A DNA stretch of 64,000 nucleotides from Verrucomicrobiota bacterium (GTDB lineage: Bacteria > Verrucomicrobiota > Verrucomicrobiia > Opitutales > Opitutaceae), in assembly GCA_019136515.1 (NCBI GenBank), contig JAGVUB010000106.1:60418-124417 (forward strand), written 5' to 3'. The notes beneath the pieces were generated by a model. That model made no database searches, was not told the origin of the DNA, and saw only the letters and a program-made list of their open reading frames with translations. Within the stretch, counting starts at the first letter, position 1. The number at the start of each line of letters is the position of its first letter. A program made the position numbers and the translations under genes. Positions 34,629-42,217 of the stretch are shown piece after piece.

Positions 34629-35792
34629 ATGCAAGCCCAGGGTCGTAGAACACAGCCCGAGGCCACCGCCTCAATTCCTGTCGCCGCTGGCTCCTCGTAT
34701 CGTTTCCTCGTCCGTTCGGCCGAGGAGGCGGTTGGGGCGATTCGCGGTCAGCTGGGCGAGGACGCCCGTGTGGTCTCGGTGCGGGCGGTGAAGGCGGGCG
34801 GGGTCGCCGGTCTGCTGGGTGGCACGCGCTTGGAGGTGATCGCGCAAGTGCCGCCGGCCGCGCCCACCGCCCCGGTTGAGACGCCCCGGGAACCCGATAC
34901 GTTCGGACCTGTGAGCACGGTGCCGCAGGCAATCCCGACCCGGCGAGCGGTGACCGTCGGGGCCACCTATGCCGAAGCTTCCACCGAGGCGGTGCCGCCA
35001 CTCCCGCACGTGGCCGATGCTGCGCCGAGTGGTGGTGCCGCGGCCCGCCGGCAACCGCCGCCGCAACGGCTCGAGACTTTGCTACGACGCTCCGGCCTCT
35101 CGGAATCGCTGATCGCTCGGTTGCACGCCACCCGCGGTTGGCCCACCGGCGCTCCGGAGCAACCGCTGCATCAGGGCGCCGGCCTGATCCGGCAACTGGC
35201 CGCGGATATCGCCCAGCGCCCGTTGCCGGCGCGCACGGCCTTCGTGGGGCTGCCGGGCGGGGGTACGACGACCGCACTGTGCAAGTGGCTCGCCGCGGAG
35301 GTGTTCTCGCGCGGGCGCCGCGGGGTGGTGGCCAGCGTGGAGTTCGACCGGCCGAAGGCCGCGGAGGATCTGGCGGTATTCGCCGAACTGCTCGGCGTCG
35401 ATTTCTCACGACAGGTGCCGGTGGCGGGACGTGCGGTGGCCCCGCAATTCTGCTACGTCGACATGCCGCCGCTGTCGTTGACCCGGCCGGAGGAGAACGC
35501 ACGCCTGCGCGCGTTCCTCGACGAGCAGCAGCTGCCCGGCCGCGTGCTGGTGCTTTCGGGGCTGCTCGACAGCGCGGTGCTCCGGCAGGCCTGCGCGGCC
35601 GGCCAGGAACTGGGCTGCACCCATGTGGTCTTCACCCAGCTCGACGAGCTGCCCCAATGGGGCAAGCTCTGGGACTACCTCATCGAGGCGCCGCTGGCGC
35701 CGTTGATGGTGACGCTTGGCCCGAGCCTCACCGACGAATGCGAAACCGATGTGGTTGGCGCGGTCCTGCGCCGGACCTTCCCGTGGAACTGA
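34629..35792 (+). CDS. flhF: FlhF-like flagellar SRP-GTPase with degenerate P-loop
   Basis: FlhF is an SRP-family GTPase that fixes flagellar position and number. The 387-residue protein has a FlhF-type N-terminal part ('YRFLVRSAEEAVGAIRGQLG', about 23-42), a Pro/Ala-rich linker and a C-terminal NG-like domain. The P-loop reads 'VGLPGGGTTTAL': the essential lysine of GxxGxGK(T/S) is replaced by Thr, and the TKxD motif reads TQLD. GTP hydrolysis is therefore doubtful. Identity rests on domain order and on its place just before fliA-motA-motB. The ATG at 34629 is the first plausible start downstream of the sigma-54 promoter; no shorter start fits. Confidence 0.75.
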   Translation: MQAQGRRTQPEATASIPVAAGSSYRFLVRSAEEAVGAIRGQLGEDARVVSVRAVKAGGVAGLLGGTRLEVIAQVPPAAPTAPVETPREPDTFGPVSTVPQAIPTRRAVTVGATYAEASTEAVPPLPHVADAAPSGGAAARRQPPPQRLETLLRRSGLSESLIARLHATRGWPTGAPEQPLHQGAGLIRQLAADIAQRPLPARTAFVGLPGGGTTTALCKWLAAEVFSRGRRGVVASVEFDRPKAAEDLAVFAELLGVDFSRQVPVAGRAVAPQFCYVDMPPLSLTRPEENARLRAFLDEQQLPGRVLVLSGLLDSAVLRQACAAGQELGCTHVVFTQLDELPQWGKLWDYLIEAPLAPLMVTLGPSLTDECETDVVGAVLRRTFPWN

Positions 35793-35797
35793 CCCCC

Positions 35798-36064
35798 ATG
35801 CGCTACGCTTTTCTCATCGGCGGTTTCGTCGGATTCACCCTTGCGGCGTTGGCCGGTTTTTTGGCCGACCGCCCGGGCGAGATCGTTTTCCGCGACGCGG
35901 CGATCAGCTGCTTGGTCGCGGCCTTCCTTTTCCGGTGGTTCTGGTCGGTGGTGATCAAGGCCTTCATCGAGGCTGCGCACCAACGCCGTCAGGAGGCGGC
36001 GGCCCAAGCGGCGAAGGCCGATGAGCAAGCCACCGCGCCGTCCGGTACCCCTGCCCAACCCTGA
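35798..36064 (+). CDS. Small two-span membrane protein in the flhF-fliA gap
   Basis: An 88-residue protein with two predicted spans (about 4-22 and 36-54) and an Ala/Gln-rich cytoplasmic tail. I do not recognise it. It begins 5 bp after flhF and ends 14 bp before fliA, so it is almost certainly co-transcribed. This is the slot where many bacteria have flhG (MinD-like ATPase), which is absent here. It may help the flagellar machinery at the membrane, but only its position supports that. Confidence 0.75.
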   Translation: MRYAFLIGGFVGFTLAALAGFLADRPGEIVFRDAAISCLVAAFLFRWFWSVVIKAFIEAAHQRRQEAAAQAAKADEQATAPSGTPAQP

Positions 36065-36078
36065 ACCGCGTCTGAATC

Positions 36079-36909
36079 ATGAAAACCGCCCCAGGTCCCG
36101 CGAAGAAATCGCCGCCGCCCGCTGCCCCGGCTTCCGCCTTGCCGCCGAAATCCGCCGCCGCCGCCGTCTGGCGCACCTACCAGGGAGTCGAGAGCAGCTC
36201 GCTCGATGAGAAGGCGCTCACGGAACGTTACCTGCCGCTGGTCCGGTCGGTCGTCGACCGTATCCGGATCAATCTGCCGCCACACATCGAGGCTGAGGAT
36301 CTCTACAGTGTCGGCATCCTCGGGCTCATCGCCGCGGTGAAGAACTACGATCCGAAGCAGAACAACACCTTCGCCGCCTACGCCAGCCGGCGCATCCGCG
36401 GTTCGGTGCTGGACGAGCTCCGCCGGCTCGACTGGCGTCCGCGTCGCGCCCGGGCGAAGGCGCGCCGGATCAAGGAGGTCATCGCCGAGATCGAGCAGAA
36501 GAACGGGCGTCCGGCCACCGACGAGGAGGTGCGCAAGGTGCTCGGCATCTCGACCAAGGAATACGCGAAGTGGCTCGAGGAGGCCAAACCCGCCTGTTTC
36601 CTCGCGCTGGACCAGTCGCCCGACGAGGAGGGCGGCGAGCGCTCCAGCCTGCACGAGATCATCGCCGACGACACCGACGTGCTCGCCCGCGACGACATGG
36701 AACGGCGCGAACTGCAGGAACTTGTCGCTCAAAGAATCCGGCAACTGCCCGATATACCGCGCAAGATCCTCGCGATGTATTACCACGAAAACATGCGGCT
36801 GGCGGAAATCGCCTCCGTGTTCAACCTCACCGAGTCCCGCATCTGCCAGATCCACGCCCAGACGATCATCGGGCTGCGTGGCTACATCCAACGCGTGCGG
36901 GAACAATAA
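36079..36909 (+). CDS. fliA: Flagellar sigma factor (sigma-28, FliA/WhiG type)
   Basis: A 276-residue alternative sigma factor for late flagellar genes. After a Pro/Ala/Lys-rich N-terminal extension (about 1-30) come region 2 ('YLPLVRSVVDRIRINLPPHIE', 'DLYSVGILGLIAAVKNYDP', 'FAAYASRRIRGSVLDELRRLDW'), region 3 and region 4 with the helix-turn-helix 'EIASVFNLTESRICQIHAQ'. The 'RIRGSVLDELR' segment is diagnostic for FliA/WhiG. It sits 14 bp after the small membrane gene and 15 bp before motA. No anti-sigma flgM was recognised in the window. Confidence 0.95.
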   Translation: MKTAPGPAKKSPPPAAPASALPPKSAAAAVWRTYQGVESSSLDEKALTERYLPLVRSVVDRIRINLPPHIEAEDLYSVGILGLIAAVKNYDPKQNNTFAAYASRRIRGSVLDELRRLDWRPRRARAKARRIKEVIAEIEQKNGRPATDEEVRKVLGISTKEYAKWLEEAKPACFLALDQSPDEEGGERSSLHEIIADDTDVLARDDMERRELQELVAQRIRQLPDIPRKILAMYYHENMRLAEIASVFNLTESRICQIHAQTIIGLRGYIQRVREQ

Positions 36910-36924
36910 ACGAGGCCGACCGTC

Positions 36925-37788
36925 ATGATGTTGTTGGTCGGAATCCTGATCGTGTTCGGAGCCACCTTGGGTGGCTTCATGGTGGCGGGCGGCAACCCGT
37001 TGCTGCTGCTGCATATCTCCGAGTTCATCGTGATCGGAGGCATCGCGCTCGGCCTGATGGTCATCGCCAGCCCCACGCACGTGCTCAAGGAGATCATCGT
37101 GAAGATCAAGGGGGCGATCTCGGGCGGGCACACCGGCAAGGAGGAGTACATGGACCTGCTCAAGCTCCTCTATGAGATCTTCCTGCTCGGGCGGCGCAGC
37201 GGCCTGATCGCGCTCGAGGGCCACATCCTCGAGCCGGACAAGAGCACCATCTTCACGAAGTACACTAGCTTCATCCACCACCCGGAGCGGGTGGAGTTTT
37301 TGTGCAACGGCCTGCGGCCGGTGGTCGACGGCAAGATCAAGCCCGACCAGCTCGAGGCGCTGCTCGAGGTCGAGCTCGATGCGAAGGCCAACGAGGCCGA
37401 CGAGCCCGTCCACATCCTGCAGTTGGTCGGCGACTCGCTGCCGGGCGTCGGCATCGTCGCGGCGGTGTTGGGCATCATCAACACGATGGCGGCCATCTCC
37501 GAGGGGCCCGAGGCGGTGGGCGAGAAGGTCGCCGCCGCGCTCACCGGCACGTTCCTCGGTGTGTTCAGCGCCTACGGCCTGATCAACCCGCTGGCGATGC
37601 GCATCAAGGCCAACAACGCCAACGACGACAAATATTTCCGCTGTATCCTGCAGGCCGTGTCGGGCTTCGCGAAGGGCCTGGCGCCCCTGATGGCCGTCGA
37701 GGTGGCGCGCCGCTCCCTCGACAGCACGGTGCAGCCCGGGGCCGACGAACTCGAGGCCATCCTCAAGGGCATGCCGCCGGCCAAGTAG
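36925..37788 (+). CDS. motA: Flagellar stator protein MotA
   Basis: Proton-channel stator subunit, inner membrane. The 287-residue protein has four membrane spans (about 2-20, 31-50, 150-172, 182-205) with the large cytoplasmic loop. It shows the conserved motor motifs 'GDSLPGVGIVAAVLGII' and 'ALTGTFLGVFSAYGL', including the two functionally important prolines' region. A second ATG directly follows the first (MMLLVG), so the start may be 3 bp later. It precedes motB by 23 bp. Confidence 0.96.
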   Translation: MMLLVGILIVFGATLGGFMVAGGNPLLLLHISEFIVIGGIALGLMVIASPTHVLKEIIVKIKGAISGGHTGKEEYMDLLKLLYEIFLLGRRSGLIALEGHILEPDKSTIFTKYTSFIHHPERVEFLCNGLRPVVDGKIKPDQLEALLEVELDAKANEADEPVHILQLVGDSLPGVGIVAAVLGIINTMAAISEGPEAVGEKVAAALTGTFLGVFSAYGLINPLAMRIKANNANDDKYFRCILQAVSGFAKGLAPLMAVEVARRSLDSTVQPGADELEAILKGMPPAK

Positions 37789-37811
37789 GCGCGGCCGCGG
37801 AGGAACCAGCC

Positions 37812-38609
37812 ATGGCGAAAAAGAAGGAGGCCCACCACGGCGGCGCTTGGAAGGTCGCCTTTGCCGACTTCATGACCGCCATGATGGCGCTGTTCCTGGT
37901 GCTGTGGATCTCCGCCCAGGACCAGGAGATCCTCATCGCGACCTCGCAGTACTTCCAGAGCCCGTTCAACTCGCCGCTCGACAACACCAGCGGCGTGCTC
38001 CCGTTCCAGTCCAATACCACGCCCCAGGGCGACGACAGCGGCTCCTCCGGCAAAAGCCCGGCGGCCATCGACCTGAACGCGATGCAGGCGCTCGCGCGCG
38101 AGTTCTACCGCCTGCTCAATGTCTCCGAGACCGACCCGAACAACCCGATCAAGGTCGAGGTGACCAGCGACGGCCTGCGGGTGACCCTGTTCAGCGGGGG
38201 TAGCCAGCCGCTGTTCGTGCGCGACTCCGCCGCCTTCACCGAGTGGGGCGATGTCGTCATGCAGAACCTCGCCTGGCTCATCGACCGCCAGAAGTTCCGG
38301 ATCGTCGTCGAAGGTTATTCCCGCGCGGGTGTCGCGAGTCCGCGTGAAGGATACACCGATTGGGACCTGTCGACCGACCAGGTGCAGGCGGTGCGCCGGT
38401 CGCTCAACTACTACGCCGTCGACATGTCGCGCTTCGACCGGCTCAGCGGTTTCGGCTCCACCCGTCCTTTGCCCGGCGAGCAACCCGATGCGGCCCGCAA
38501 CCAGCGCATCGTCATGAGTCTATCAATGACCAGCCGGCCATCGGACGCCCGCGACCACCAACAGGAGCCGGCGCGACCGACGAACGGCCCCTCGGTCCCA
38601 GCCCCTTGA
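37812..38609 (+). CDS. motB: Flagellar stator protein MotB
   Basis: Stator subunit anchoring MotA to peptidoglycan. The 265-residue protein has the single span with the ion-carrying aspartate D19 ('WKVAFADFMTAMMALFLVLW') and a C-terminal OmpA-like peptidoglycan-binding domain (about 130-245, ending 'ARNQRIVMSL'). The region between is a plug/linker rich in Ser/Gly/Asp. The absence of obvious sodium-type changes around D19 suggests proton use, but that is weak. GGAGG lies 9-13 bp upstream of the ATG, one of the clearer ribosome sites here. Confidence 0.95.
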   Translation: MAKKKEAHHGGAWKVAFADFMTAMMALFLVLWISAQDQEILIATSQYFQSPFNSPLDNTSGVLPFQSNTTPQGDDSGSSGKSPAAIDLNAMQALAREFYRLLNVSETDPNNPIKVEVTSDGLRVTLFSGGSQPLFVRDSAAFTEWGDVVMQNLAWLIDRQKFRIVVEGYSRAGVASPREGYTDWDLSTDQVQAVRRSLNYYAVDMSRFDRLSGFGSTRPLPGEQPDAARNQRIVMSLSMTSRPSDARDHQQEPARPTNGPSVPAP

Positions 38610-38615
38610 TTTCCC

Positions 38616-38873
38616 GTGAAGGACTTTCTCCAAAATCGCCCCCGTGTCTCCTCGCCCTCCGGTTCGAAACCGACCAAGGGGCCGGACTTGCCTCCACCGA
38701 TGTTCGATGCCGCCCTGCTTGGCGCCATGTCGGCCGACTCAGGCGGCACCGGCGGGCACGACGCCACCGTCGAGGCGATCAAGGAGGGCGACCGCGTCGT
38801 CAAACTCATCGTCACCTGCCGCTGCGGGGAGAAGATCGAGATCCTCTGCGCCTATGCGCCGGGGCAGCGCTGA
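38616..38873 (+). CDS. Small CxC-motif protein at the end of the flhF-motB block
   Basis: An 85-residue soluble protein from a GTG start 6 bp after motB. The N-terminal half is Pro/Ser-rich; the C-terminal half reads 'VVKLIVTCRCGEKIEILCAYA', with Cys residues in a C-x-C and a further Cys, the kind of layout used for zinc or disulfide. I do not recognise it. The tight spacing marks it as the last gene of the first flagellar block; the FleQ-like dyads and the second sigma-54 promoter follow. Confidence 0.65.
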   Translation: MKDFLQNRPRVSSPSGSKPTKGPDLPPPMFDAALLGAMSADSGGTGGHDATVEAIKEGDRVVKLIVTCRCGEKIEILCAYAPGQR

Positions 38874-39115
38874 AAGCAAAACCGGCCGGCTCTGCATCAA
38901 TCGGGTGAGCGAGGTCAGTGTACGGGCCGAGTAACGACTCGGCGCATGAGCGACTCGATTCATGTGGCCGACCGGCCGAGACTCGGCCCAGCACTTCCGG
39001 TATCGTAGGCAACACCGCACCCGAGTCGGCACAACCTGCCCAAAGTCGCCGGAAGACTTTTCCCGGGCGAAGGTAGGCAAAGCTCAAGACGCTGGACGAC
39101 AGCGAGTAAGGACTC
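38874..39115. other. Intergenic region upstream of flgF, rich in dyads
   Basis: About 240 bp without a gene. It holds GCCGAGT/ACTCGGC (7-bp arms, 4-nt loop, 38926-38943) and GGCCGA/TCGGCC (6-bp arms, 3-nt loop, 38974-38988). The first may end the motB block transcript, although no U-run follows. Then comes the GGCA-N5-TGCC dyad and the sigma-54 promoter. Confidence 0.6.
39028..39040. promoter_or_regulatory. GGCA-N5-TGCC dyad upstream of the flgF promoter
   Basis: GGCA, CAACC, TGCC centred about 108 bp upstream of the predicted flgF start site. It matches in pattern the dyad upstream of flhF. A candidate binding site for the sigma-54 activator. Confidence 0.4.
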
Positions 39116-39131
39116 TGGCACACGGACTGCA
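39116..39131 (+). promoter_or_regulatory. Sigma-54 (RpoN) -24/-12 promoter of the flgF-flgL block
   Basis: TGGCAC, 5 bp, CTGCA: one mismatch to consensus outside the invariant GG (39117-39118) and GC (39129-39130), which keep the 12-bp phase. The predicted start (about 39142) is 2 nt before the flgF ATG at 39144. Confidence 0.8.
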
Positions 39132-39143
39132 ATTGCGTGGCCG

Positions 39144-39881
39144 ATGAACATCGGTCTCTACCTCGGAGCCTCAGCCTTGGGTGCACTGGAACGTTGGCAG
39201 GCGGCGACCTCGCACAACATCGCCGCCAGCGGCACACCCGGTTTCCGAAAACAGGAGGTGGAGTTTTCGACGCAGACGGCGGGGACGATGCCTACCGGAG
39301 CCACCGGCCCCAGCGCGGCTCGCCCGGTTCAGTTTCCCTCCAGCAACGTCTCGGTGAGCTTCCAGCCGGGGCAGTTCATCGGCACCGGCCGCGAACTCGA
39401 CGTGGCGATCCGTGGCGAGGGATTCTTCGAAGTGCAGACGCCCGACGGCGAGCGCGCCTACACCCGTGCGGGTAGTTTCTACACCAACACCGATCGCACC
39501 GTGGTCGATGCGCAGGGCAACCTCCTGCTGGGCGAGGGTGGGGCACCAATCCAGCTCTTGCCCGAGGGCGGACCGCTGGCGATCGCCGCCGACGGCACCC
39601 TTTCGCAGGGCGGCCAGCAGATCGGGCGGCTCACCATCCAGAAGTTCGCGAACCAGCAGGCGCTCACGCCTCTCGCCGGGGGGCTTTTTGCCGCCAACGG
39701 CCAGACGCCCGAGACCGTCGAGAAGCCGGAGCTCATGCAGGGTTCGCTCGAGACCAGCAACGTGCAACCCGTCGGCGAAATGGTGAACCTCATCCAGGTT
39801 TCCCGTGCCTATGAAGCCGCCCAAAAGGTCATCACCACCCGCGACGATCTTCTCGACAAGACCATCCGTGCCGTCGGCTGA
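39144..39881 (+). CDS. flgF: Flagellar proximal rod protein FlgF
   Basis: Rod component of the flagellar basal body. The 245-residue protein has the axial N-terminal motif 'LYLGASALGALERWQAATSHNIA', the central 'GTGRELDVAIRGEGFFEVQTPDG' and 'YTRAGSF', and the C-terminal 'NVQPVGEMVNLIQVSRAYEAAQKVI'. The shorter length and order before flgG favour FlgF over FlgG. It is the first gene after the sigma-54 promoter; its ATG is fixed by homology, making the almost leaderless message credible. Confidence 0.92.
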   Translation: MNIGLYLGASALGALERWQAATSHNIAASGTPGFRKQEVEFSTQTAGTMPTGATGPSAARPVQFPSSNVSVSFQPGQFIGTGRELDVAIRGEGFFEVQTPDGERAYTRAGSFYTNTDRTVVDAQGNLLLGEGGAPIQLLPEGGPLAIAADGTLSQGGQQIGRLTIQKFANQQALTPLAGGLFAANGQTPETVEKPELMQGSLETSNVQPVGEMVNLIQVSRAYEAAQKVITTRDDLLDKTIRAVG

Positions 39882-40094
39882 AGATTCTCTCATCCCATGA
39901 GCGCCCGGCGTCTCCAGCCTCTCCCGTTCTTCTCCCGTCGCGCCGCGATCACCGCGCGGACCGTGCTCGACTGCTTCACCTTCCCGGTCCGCCGCTCGCC
40001 GCCGTCCCGCGCCGCAGCCCACCCCTCCGCCCGGCGGCGCGCCTCCGGCCGCTGACTCACCCGCCGGCCCGCCACTCCCCGAACGCCTCCACGC

Positions 40095-40877
40095 ATGAAT
40101 GTCGCCCTCTACTCGTCCGCCACGGGCATGCAGGCCCAGCAGCTCAACCTCGACACGATCGCGAACAATCTCGCGAACGTGAATACGACGGGCTTCAAGA
40201 AGTCCAAGATCGAGTTCCAGGACCTGCTTTACCAGCAATCGCGGCCCGCCGGGGCGGACGGCGGGGCCGGCAATCTCGTGCCTTCCGGCACCCAGGTCGG
40301 TGCCGGTTCGCGGGTCGTTTCCACCGCCAAGGTGTTCACCCAGGGCACGCTTTCCCAGACCGGCGAGAAGCTCGATATTGCCATCCAGGGCGACGGCTTC
40401 TTCGAGATCCAGCGGCCCGATGGCACCAGCGCCTACACGCGCGATGGCTCGTTCAAGCTCACCTCCACCGGTCAGGTCGTCACCAACGACGGACTCCCCG
40501 TCCTGAGCGGTTTCCAGCCGATCCCCGTCGGCGCCACCTCGATTTCGGTCGCCACCACCGGCGAGGTCACGGTGACCACGGCCACTGGCACCTCCAGTTT
40601 CCAGATCCAGCTGGTGCGCTTCGCCAATCCCACCGGGCTAGAGAACGCCGGCGGCAACCTCTACCTGGAGACCACCGCCAGCGGCACGCCCGAGCTCGGC
40701 AATCCCGGTGTCCAGGGCTTCGGCACCACGATCCAAGGGTATCTCGAAGGCTCCAATGTGAATGTCGTCAACGAGATGGTCAGCATGATCGTCGCCCAGC
40801 GCGCCTATGAGATCAACAGCAAGGCCATCCAGACCTCCGATGCGATGCTGCAGGAGATCAACAACCTGAAACGCTGA
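40095..40877 (+). CDS. flgG: Flagellar distal rod protein FlgG
   Basis: Distal rod subunit, 260 residues, the standard length. It starts 'MNVALYSSATGMQAQQLNLDTIANNLANVNTTGFKK', which is textbook FlgG, and ends with the axial helix 'NVVNEMVSMIVAQRAYEINSKAIQTSD'. A 213-bp gap separates it from flgF without a gene that I accept. It overlaps flgA by one base (TGATG). Confidence 0.96.
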   Translation: MNVALYSSATGMQAQQLNLDTIANNLANVNTTGFKKSKIEFQDLLYQQSRPAGADGGAGNLVPSGTQVGAGSRVVSTAKVFTQGTLSQTGEKLDIAIQGDGFFEIQRPDGTSAYTRDGSFKLTSTGQVVTNDGLPVLSGFQPIPVGATSISVATTGEVTVTTATGTSSFQIQLVRFANPTGLENAGGNLYLETTASGTPELGNPGVQGFGTTIQGYLEGSNVNVVNEMVSMIVAQRAYEINSKAIQTSDAMLQEINNLKR

Positions 40878-41590
40878 TGCACTTCGTCTCCCGACTCCTC
40901 CGTCCGCTCCTTGCCGGCGCCGCCTTTGCGGCGACGGTGCTGGCCTGTGGTGGCGCACCGGCGACGGTCGCCCCGCAGGACTTCCTCCCGCAGATCGGGG
41001 CGCAGCTTGCGGCGCATTTCGCCACCACCGGCGAGTTGCAGCTCGAGCTGTTGCGCGCCTGGAAGGCTCCCGTCACTCCCACCGGCGACTGGGAGATGGT
41101 TGTCGTTTCCCCTCCTCCCTCCCTCGCCAACCAGATGATCGTGCGCGTGCGCCTCTCTGCCGGCGGAGCCAATCTTGGCGAGTGGAATCTGCCGCTCGAG
41201 GGGCACCTCTGGGGCGACGCCCTGGTCACCCGCCAGCCGGTCGCCCGCGGGGGTTCGATCGAGTCGTCGAGCTTCGAACTCCGCCGGGTCGATTTTCTCC
41301 ACGAGAAGGACGCGATCCCTGCCGGCACCGATCTTTCCGGACATGCGATGGCGCGCGGTCTCCCGGTGGGCACGGTGCTCTCGTGGCGCGAAGTGGCGCC
41401 GCGGATGCTCGTGCAGCGCGGCAGCCGGGTCGAGGTGGTCGCAGTCAGCGGCGCGCTCACCATCACCATGAAGGGGTTGGCGATGCAGAGCGGCGCCCGC
41501 GGCGAGACCATCGTGGTCCGCAACCCCGAGTCGCGGCGCGATTTCTCCGCCGTCGTCGTCGGGGAGAATCAGGCCCGCATCACCTTCTGA
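40877..41590 (+). CDS. flgA: Flagellar P-ring assembly chaperone FlgA
   Basis: FlgA is a periplasmic chaperone for P-ring formation by FlgI. The 237-residue protein has a signal peptide (about 1-29) and a C-terminal SAF domain with 'LSGHAMARGLPVGTVLSWREV' and 'VQRGSRVEVVAVSGALTITMKG', typical of FlgA. It overlaps flgG by one base and ends one base before flgH, so translational coupling is likely. Confidence 0.92.
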   Translation: MHFVSRLLRPLLAGAAFAATVLACGGAPATVAPQDFLPQIGAQLAAHFATTGELQLELLRAWKAPVTPTGDWEMVVVSPPPSLANQMIVRVRLSAGGANLGEWNLPLEGHLWGDALVTRQPVARGGSIESSSFELRRVDFLHEKDAIPAGTDLSGHAMARGLPVGTVLSWREVAPRMLVQRGSRVEVVAVSGALTITMKGLAMQSGARGETIVVRNPESRRDFSAVVVGENQARITF

Positions 41591-41591
41591 C

Positions 41592-42203
41592 ATGAAACGT
41601 TTCCTCGTCAGTTCCGCCGTCCTCCTGGTGCTTGCCACCGCGGCTCCGGCCGACTCGATCTGGCCCGCCACCACCTCCCGCGGCGTGCTGGCCGACCGGC
41701 GGGCGTCCCGCACCGGCGACATCGTCACCATCATTGTGCAGGAGAGCGTGAGTTCGCAGAACTCCCAGTCGTCGAAGGCGGACAAGTCGAGCTCCGCCGA
41801 TAGCGCGATCTCGCAGTTCCTCTTCCCCTTGGCCGCCAGCGCCGCCGGCACGCACAACGGCGCCTATCCAGGCACCAGCTACGCCGGGGGCAACAATTTC
41901 GCCGCCTCGGGCGAGATCAACAACAAGGCCACGCTCACCTCGCGCGCCGCGGTGCTCGTCACCGATGTGCTGCCCAACGGCAACCTCGTGCTCGAGGGCG
42001 TGCGCCATGTCTCCATGGGCGGCGAGCGCCAGTACATGGTGCTGCGCGGCATCGTCCGTCCCCAGGATATCAGCTCTTCGAACACCGTGTCCTCGACCAG
42101 CATCGCCAACGCCACCGTCGAGGTCGTCACCGAGGGCAGCCTCACCGATTCGCAGAAGAAGGGCTGGCTCACTAAGCTCTACGAACTGCTCCGGCTCTAT
42201 TGA
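41592..42203 (+). CDS. flgH: Flagellar L-ring protein FlgH without a lipobox cysteine
   Basis: FlgH forms the L ring in the outer membrane. The 203-residue protein has the FlgH core ('DRRASRTGDIVTIIVQES', 'LPNGNLVLEGVRHV', 'GIVRPQDISSSNTVSSTSIA'). The N-terminus (MKRFLVSSAVLLVLATAAPADSIW) is a signal peptide, but no Cys follows, whereas most FlgH proteins are lipoproteins. It would be cut by signal peptidase I and reach the outer membrane without a lipid anchor. The start is fixed by the 1-bp gap to flgA, so a missed upstream lipobox is unlikely. Confidence 0.93.
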   Translation: MKRFLVSSAVLLVLATAAPADSIWPATTSRGVLADRRASRTGDIVTIIVQESVSSQNSQSSKADKSSSADSAISQFLFPLAASAAGTHNGAYPGTSYAGGNNFAASGEINNKATLTSRAAVLVTDVLPNGNLVLEGVRHVSMGGERQYMVLRGIVRPQDISSSNTVSSTSIANATVEVVTEGSLTDSQKKGWLTKLYELLRLY

Positions 42204-42217
42204 CCCGCGTCCCCATC

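Noticed and set aside
39897..40055. A 52-codon plus-strand ORF between flgF and flgG
   Set aside because: Its composition is dominated by Arg, Ser, Pro and Ala as expected from random GC-rich DNA. No ribosome site or recognisable motif supports it, and it does not resemble any flagellar protein.
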